NCBI RefSeq assembly: GCF_001297705.1
Contig: NZ_LIRF01000004.1
Coordinates: 248,001 to 312,000 of the forward strand
Direction of reading: 5' to 3'
Source: Chryseobacterium sp. ERMR1:04
GTDB lineage: Bacteria; Bacteroidota; Bacteroidia; Flavobacteriales; Weeksellaceae
Length of the DNA stretch: 64,000 bases
Numbering within the stretch: position 1 is the first letter of the stretch; each line of letters begins with the position of its first letter. The notes under the pieces were generated by a model. It was given only the letters and a program-made list of their open reading frames with translations, did no database searches and was not told the origin of the DNA. Positions 59,848 through 64,000 of the stretch are shown here, piece after piece. The position numbers and the translations under genes are program-made.

Positions 59848-60750
59848 TTATTTGAGATTTCTCAGTTTTACCTCTTTTTTCAAATAAGTTTTAAAATCTT
59901 CTGCAAACATCCCGATATAAGTCCCTTTTTCAAGATCTCTGTTGACTCCGGTTTTACCAAGTAATACAGATCCATCGGCAATTTTATTCCCGGAAGCAAT
60001 TCCTACTTGCCCCCATAATGTTACCTCATCTCCTATCACACAACATCCTGCGATTCCTACTTGTGAAGCAATTAAACATTTTTTCCCAATGACGGTATCA
60101 TGCCCGATCTGGATTTGATTATCTAACACAGAACCTTCTCCGATAACCGTAGAATCAGTAACTCCTCTATCGATGGTACAGCCATTTCCGATTTCTACAT
60201 TGTTTTCGATAACAACATTTCCTACAGAAATCAGACGGTCAAAATTTCCATTTAATTTTCTGTAATAAAAAGCATCACCTCCTAAAACGGTATTGGACTG
60301 AATAACCACATTGTCACCAATTACTGTTCTGTCACCAATGACAACATTAGGAAAAATAAGTGTATTCTTTCCGATGATCACATTATTACCAATTACTGCT
60401 GAAGAATGAATTTTTGTCCCTTCCCCTATTTCTACATCGTGAAGTTCTTCTGTGAAATTATATATTCTCGTAAAATGAGTATTGATCTTATTAAAATCTC
60501 TGAAAGGATCTTCAGAAACTAAGAGCGCTTTCCCTTCCGGACATTCAACTTCCTTATCAATTAAAATAATTGTTGCCGCTGAGTTTAAAGCTTTATCGTA
60601 ATATTTTGGATGGTTAACAAAAACGATCTCGCCTTGTTTTACCATATGGATTTCATTAGTTCCTAACACTTCAAAGTCTTCAGAACCAACAAATTTAGAC
60701 CCAATAAGATCTGCAATAGTTTTTAGTTTTTGTGGCTGATGAAACGTCAT
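59848..60750 (-). CDS. LpxD-like UDP-3-O-acylglucosamine N-acyltransferase, second copy
   Basis: The 300-residue protein (start ATG 60750, [20 protein letters not shown]) has an N-terminal LpxD domain (about 10-95) and a left-handed beta-helix of hexapeptide repeats ([20 protein letters not shown] and similar), with the acceptor His in [11 protein letters not shown]. It is distinct from the lpxD whose end is at 63737-64000, so the cell has two LpxD-like proteins; this one may use another acyl chain or substrate. It follows efp after a terminator. Confidence 0.85.
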   Translation of the reverse strand: MTFHQPQKLKTIADLIGSKFVGSEDFEVLGTNEIHMVKQGEIVFVNHPKYYDKALNSAATIILIDKEVECPEGKALLVSEDPFRDFNKINTHFTRIYNFTEELHDVEIGEGTKIHSSAVIGNNVIIGKNTLIFPNVVIGDRTVIGDNVVIQSNTVLGGDAFYYRKLNGNFDRLISVGNVVIENNVEIGNGCTIDRGVTDSTVIGEGSVLDNQIQIGHDTVIGKKCLIASQVGIAGCCVIGDEVTLWGQVGIASGNKIADGSVLLGKTGVNRDLEKGTYIGMFAEDFKTYLKKEVKLRNLK

Positions 60751-60900
60751 ATTTTTTGAATGATGTTTAAATTTTATCAATCATATCAAGGTTTTGACCC
60801 TTGACACAGTTTTAAATTAGGTTGTATTCCCGATCTTATTTGCATTGGATTTTATCCAATTCTCTGCTAAGTCGCCCCTTCAAGACTTCTTAGTTTTCAC

Positions 60901-60938
60901 AAAAAACAAAATTCGGAATGCTTATGCAAACCGAATTT
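60901..60938 (-). terminator. Terminator of efp
   Basis: AAATTCGG / CCGAATTT stem with an inner TGC/GCA pairing and a T-rich stretch on the minus strand. Confidence 0.7.
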
Positions 60939-60957
60939 ATGTAAATTTTATTTAAAA

Positions 60958-61524
60958 TTATTCTTTTACTCTTTCTAAGTAAGAACCGTCTTCAGTACTC
61001 ACTTTGATTTTGTCTCCTGCCTCAATGAACAAAGGAACCATTACTCTTGCTCCTGTTTCAACGATTGCATTTTTAAGGGCGTTGGTAGCAGTATTACCTT
61101 TTACTCCCGGATCTGCTTCGATAACTTCTAAGTAAACAGATTGAGGAAGTTCTGCAGACAAAGGCGTCTCATCAGCTTCCTTTAAAATGATAGTAACTTC
61201 TTCACCTGCTTTCATCAGATTAGAGTTTTCAATCATTTCTTTATCAAGGTAAAGTTGAGTAAAATCTTCGTTATTCATGAAGTGAAAACCATTCTCATCA
61301 TCATAAAGATATTGGAATTTTCTTGTAATTACTTTTACCTCATCAATTTTGTGACCTGCAGAGAAAGTATTATCAAGTACTTTACCGTTGGTTACTGATT
61401 TTAGTTTTGTTCTAACGAAAGCTGGTCCTTTTCCTGGCTTTACGTGCATAAATTCAACTACTTTAAAAATATCATTGCTGAATTCTATACAAAGACCTTT
61501 TTTTATATCGTTACTTGTTGCCAT
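60958..61524 (-). CDS. efp: Translation elongation factor P
   Basis: The 188-residue protein has the N-terminal KOW-like domain with the modifiable loop HVKPGKGPAF (Lys at about 33), followed by two OB domains and the C-terminal EDGSYLERVKE. EF-P relieves ribosome stalling at polyproline. It follows lpxA after 27 bp, as in other flavobacteria. Confidence 0.96.
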   Translation of the reverse strand: MATSNDIKKGLCIEFSNDIFKVVEFMHVKPGKGPAFVRTKLKSVTNGKVLDNTFSAGHKIDEVKVITRKFQYLYDDENGFHFMNNEDFTQLYLDKEMIENSNLMKAGEEVTIILKEADETPLSAELPQSVYLEVIEADPGVKGNTATNALKNAIVETGARVMVPLFIEAGDKIKVSTEDGSYLERVKE

Positions 61525-61551
61525 TAATTTTATATTATCTTTTAATTTGTA

Positions 61552-62346
61552 TTAATTACTTTCTTTTCCTGTTCCGTATCCTTTTACAATACCTCGAGGA
61601 GAGTTTTGAATAAACTGAAGAATTTCATCTCTTTCAGCCGTTGGAAGCATTTCTTTTTCAATGTAAGTTACCGCCTGAGAAACGTTCATTTTCATTTGAA
61701 AAATAGTTCTGTAGATTTTTTGAATTTCAAAAATTTTCTCATTCGTAAATCCTCTTCTTCTTAAACCTACTGAATTGATTCCTGCGTAAGACATCGGTTC
61801 TCTTGCTACCTTTACATAAGGCGGAATATCTTTTCTCACTAACGTTCCACCAGAAATCATTACATGTTTTCCGATTTTACCAAATTGATGCACCGCACTA
61901 AGACCTCCCATTACAGTATAGTCTCCTATTTCTACATGCCCCGCAATACCACAACCGTTTACAATGATAACGTGATCTCCGATAACGCAGTCGTGTGCAA
62001 TATGGGAAGTTGCCATAATTAGGCAGTTTTTACCAATTTTGGTAAATCCAAGGGCTTTTGTCCCTCTGTTTACCGTTACACACTCTCTGATTGTAGTTTC
62101 GTCTCCGATAATTACCTGAGTATCTTCACCATCAAATTTTAAATCCTGAGGGATCGCAGAAATTACCGTTCCCGGAAAAATTCTACAGTTTTTACCTATT
62201 CTAGCTCCATCCATGATGGTAACATTAGGGCCGATCCAAGTTCCTTCTCCGATCTCTACATCCCCTGCAATTGTAGTAAATGGTTCTACAATAACATTTT
62301 TGCTGATTTTCGCACGTTTATCTACGGCTGCTAATTGATGAATCAT
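61552..62346 (-). CDS. lpxA: UDP-N-acetylglucosamine acyltransferase
   Basis: The 264-residue hexapeptide-repeat enzyme acylates UDP-GlcNAc in the first step of lipid A synthesis. It opens with IHQLAAVDKRAKISKNVIVEPF, has the catalytic His in IAHDCVIGDH and SAVHQFGKIG, and the C-terminal helical domain (RRRGFTNEKIFEIQKIYRTIF). It starts directly at the end of lpxC/fabZ. Confidence 0.95.
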   Translation of the reverse strand: MIHQLAAVDKRAKISKNVIVEPFTTIAGDVEIGEGTWIGPNVTIMDGARIGKNCRIFPGTVISAIPQDLKFDGEDTQVIIGDETTIRECVTVNRGTKALGFTKIGKNCLIMATSHIAHDCVIGDHVIIVNGCGIAGHVEIGDYTVMGGLSAVHQFGKIGKHVMISGGTLVRKDIPPYVKVAREPMSYAGINSVGLRRRGFTNEKIFEIQKIYRTIFQMKMNVSQAVTYIEKEMLPTAERDEILQFIQNSPRGIVKGYGTGKESN

Positions 62347-63744
62347 TTAATCAACTTTAATTTTTGCAACTTGGGCCATTAATTCTGCCTCTACTGCTAC
62401 AGTATCTCCTACATATCCGTATCCCTGCATATGAACAATACCTCTTCTGATAGGCTCTATTAATTCAATTTTGAAAATCATAGTATCCCCAGGAACTACT
62501 TTTCTCTTGAATTTTACTTTATCAATTTTAATAAAATAAGTAGAATAGTTCTCAGGATCCGGAACGCTTGCCAATACTAAGATACCTCCTGTTTGTGCCA
62601 ACGCTTCCACTTGTAAAACACCTGGCATTACAGGCTCTTTAGGAAAATGTCCAACGAAGAAAGGTTCATTCATTGTCACATTTTTCAATCCTACAACATG
62701 AGAATCTGATAATTCTAAGATTTTATCAATCAATAAGAACGGAGGTCTGTGAGGCATCAACTTCATAATTCCGTTGATGTCGAATACCGGTTCTTTCGTT
62801 AAATCAAAATCAGGAACATTTTTTTTCTTTTGTAATTTCCACTGACGGTTCAATTTTTTAGCAAATTGAGTATTTACAAAATGTCCTGGCTTATTAGCAA
62901 TAACTTTTCCTTTTATCTTCACTCCAGCCAATGCTAGATCACCAATCACATCAAGTAATTTGTGTCTTGCGGCTTCGTTAGGGTAATTTAAAGTAAGGTT
63001 ATCAAGAATACCATTTGGTCTGATAGAAATTTTCTCTTTACCAAAAGCTTTCTTTAATTTTTCTGTAGTTTCAGGAGTAAGATCTTTATCTACATAAACG
63101 ATCGCGTTAGAAATATCTCCACCTTTGATCAAACCGTGATCTAAAAGCATTTCTAATTCATGTAAAAAGCTGAACGTTCTTGCAGCTGAAATCTCTTCTT
63201 TAAATTCTGAAATATGTTTTAACGTAGCGTTTTGAGTTCCTAAAACTTTAGTCCCAAAATCTACCATTGTAGTAATTTCGTAATTATCCGAAGGAATAAT
63301 TGTAATTTCTGAACCTGTTGCAGGATCACTGTAGCTAAGCACTTCTTTTACCACCAAATATTCTCTGGCAACGCTTTGTTCTACAATACCTACACTTTCT
63401 ATAGCTTCTACGAAAAACTTTGAAGATCCGTCTAAGATAGGAGCTTCAGAAGCATCCATTTCCAAAATTGCGTTATCTATATCACAACCCACTAAAGCTG
63501 CTAAAAGATGTTCACAAGTATTGATTTTTACTCCTAGTTTCTCTAAAGTAGTTCCTCTTTCTGTTGCTACAACATAGTTTACGTCAGCTTCAACCTGAGG
63601 GTGTCCCTCTAAATCTGTTCTCACAAAAACGAAACCTGTATTTTCTTTAGCAGGTTTTATGGTCAATTTTACTTCTTTACCAGTATGAAGGCCAATTCCG
63701 GAAAGTGTTACCTCTTCCTGAAGTGTTTTTTGCATATCACTCAT
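62347..63744 (-). CDS. Bifunctional LpxC deacetylase / FabZ dehydratase
   Basis: The 465-residue fusion starts at ATG 63744 (MSDMQKTLQEEVTLSGIGLHTG), overlapping the lpxD stop by 8 bp. Residues about 1-310 are LpxC (zinc site HLLAALVGCDIDNA and HKLLDVIGDLALAG), the committed lipid A step. Residues about 320-465 are FabZ (MPHRPPFLLIDKIL, GHFPKEPVMPGVLQVEA). The fusion is normal for Bacteroidota. Confidence 0.96.
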   Translation of the reverse strand: MSDMQKTLQEEVTLSGIGLHTGKEVKLTIKPAKENTGFVFVRTDLEGHPQVEADVNYVVATERGTTLEKLGVKINTCEHLLAALVGCDIDNAILEMDASEAPILDGSSKFFVEAIESVGIVEQSVAREYLVVKEVLSYSDPATGSEITIIPSDNYEITTMVDFGTKVLGTQNATLKHISEFKEEISAARTFSFLHELEMLLDHGLIKGGDISNAIVYVDKDLTPETTEKLKKAFGKEKISIRPNGILDNLTLNYPNEAARHKLLDVIGDLALAGVKIKGKVIANKPGHFVNTQFAKKLNRQWKLQKKKNVPDFDLTKEPVFDINGIMKLMPHRPPFLLIDKILELSDSHVVGLKNVTMNEPFFVGHFPKEPVMPGVLQVEALAQTGGILVLASVPDPENYSTYFIKIDKVKFKRKVVPGDTMIFKIELIEPIRRGIVHMQGYGYVGDTVAVEAELMAQVAKIKVD

Positions 63745-64000
63745 TAGTATGATCTTTTGAGGTATTCTCAAGATTATTTATTCTTTTTACAATTTCAGGT
63801 AAATTCCTGAAATGTACGTAGCTTCTAAGATAATCATTATAATTTATCGCAGGTGAACCGTACATCGTTTCTTTATCATTTACACTAGAATTCACACCAC
63901 TCTGAGCCTGAATCTTTACTTGACTTCCTATTTTAATATGCCCAACGATTCCCACTTGGCCACCAATTTGGTTCCAATTGCCAATAGTCGTAGATCCTGC
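63737..64000 (-). CDS. lpxD: UDP-3-O-acylglucosamine N-acyltransferase, C-terminal part (gene continues off the right edge)
   Basis: The last 87 codons of LpxD: hexapeptide repeats (IGNWNQIGGQVGIVGHIKIG), then the C-terminal helix (NYNDYLRSYVHFRNLPEIVKRINNLE). It adds the second acyl chain to UDP-glucosamine in lipid A synthesis. The start lies beyond base 64000. It is first in the order lpxD-lpxC/fabZ-lpxA-efp. Confidence 0.9.
   Translation of the reverse strand, partial: AGSTTIGNWNQIGGQVGIVGHIKIGSQVKIQAQSGVNSSVNDKETMYGSPAINYNDYLRSYVHFRNLPEIVKRINNLENTSKDHTNE

Overview
The window is chromosomal DNA of low GC content from a Bacteroidota bacterium, most probably a flavobacterium of the Chryseobacterium type. 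Genus is an inference. The evidence is: TTG-N17-21-TAnnTTTG promoters and no obvious Shine-Dalgarno sites; flavobacterial gene orders (parA-parB-DUF5683-dapB-lepB, and lpxD-lpxC/fabZ-lpxA-efp-lpxD-sucD); a type IX secretion sorting domain; and many small lipoproteins. I see no prophage, transposase, CRISPR array or rRNA operon.

Layout. 1-4905: an envelope cluster with a TPR protein (start of a gene leaving the left edge), a lipoprotein, two SIMPL-type proteins and a DUF4139/MuiA-like protein. Four promoters here carry paired TTCACCAAGT boxes exactly 21 bp apart, a pattern typical of LytTR regulators. 4952-11906: FAD oxidoreductase, STAS-like protein, Dps, MFS/AraC pair, lipoyl synthase and an ECF sigma factor. 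11907-12497: a repeat-rich gap. 12498-23052: tyrS, a desaturase, an esterase, a retropepsin-like PDZ protein, an L,D-transpeptidase, and a P460 cytochrome operon divergent from a membrane-bound LytTR regulator. 23197-23697: five identical tandem tRNA-Asp genes.

23834-29603: thioredoxin, cysteine desulfurase with a PrcB-like partner, and a UbiA/DprE1/DprE2/HAD set resembling the mycobacterial decaprenyl-phosphoryl-arabinose pathway. 29720-40064: OmpA-like lipoprotein, lipocalin, subtilase, then WbqC, two signal peptidases (the second lacking both catalytic residues), dapB, DUF5683, parB, parA and tonB. 40850-42507: Ada-like/AlkB alkylation repair. 42576-45807: arginine decarboxylase and agmatinase (putrescine synthesis). 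45917-50254: phosphatase, thiamine pyrophosphokinase, cobalamin adenosyltransferase, DinB protein and WYL regulator, the last with an 8-bp microsatellite just upstream.

50380-64000: ABC exporter, lptB with an out-of-frame downstream domain, an unrecognised 242-residue protein, hemB, a stand-alone type IX sorting domain, a NatAB-type transporter, a beta-barrel protein, sucD and the lipid A genes.

The observations I rate highest are the four-promoter direct-repeat regulon at the left end, the predicted dead signal peptidase paralogue, the lptB frameshift, the DPA-like cluster, the microsatellite ahead of the WYL regulator and the tRNA-Asp array. Dispersed palindromic repeats fill most long intergenic gaps.
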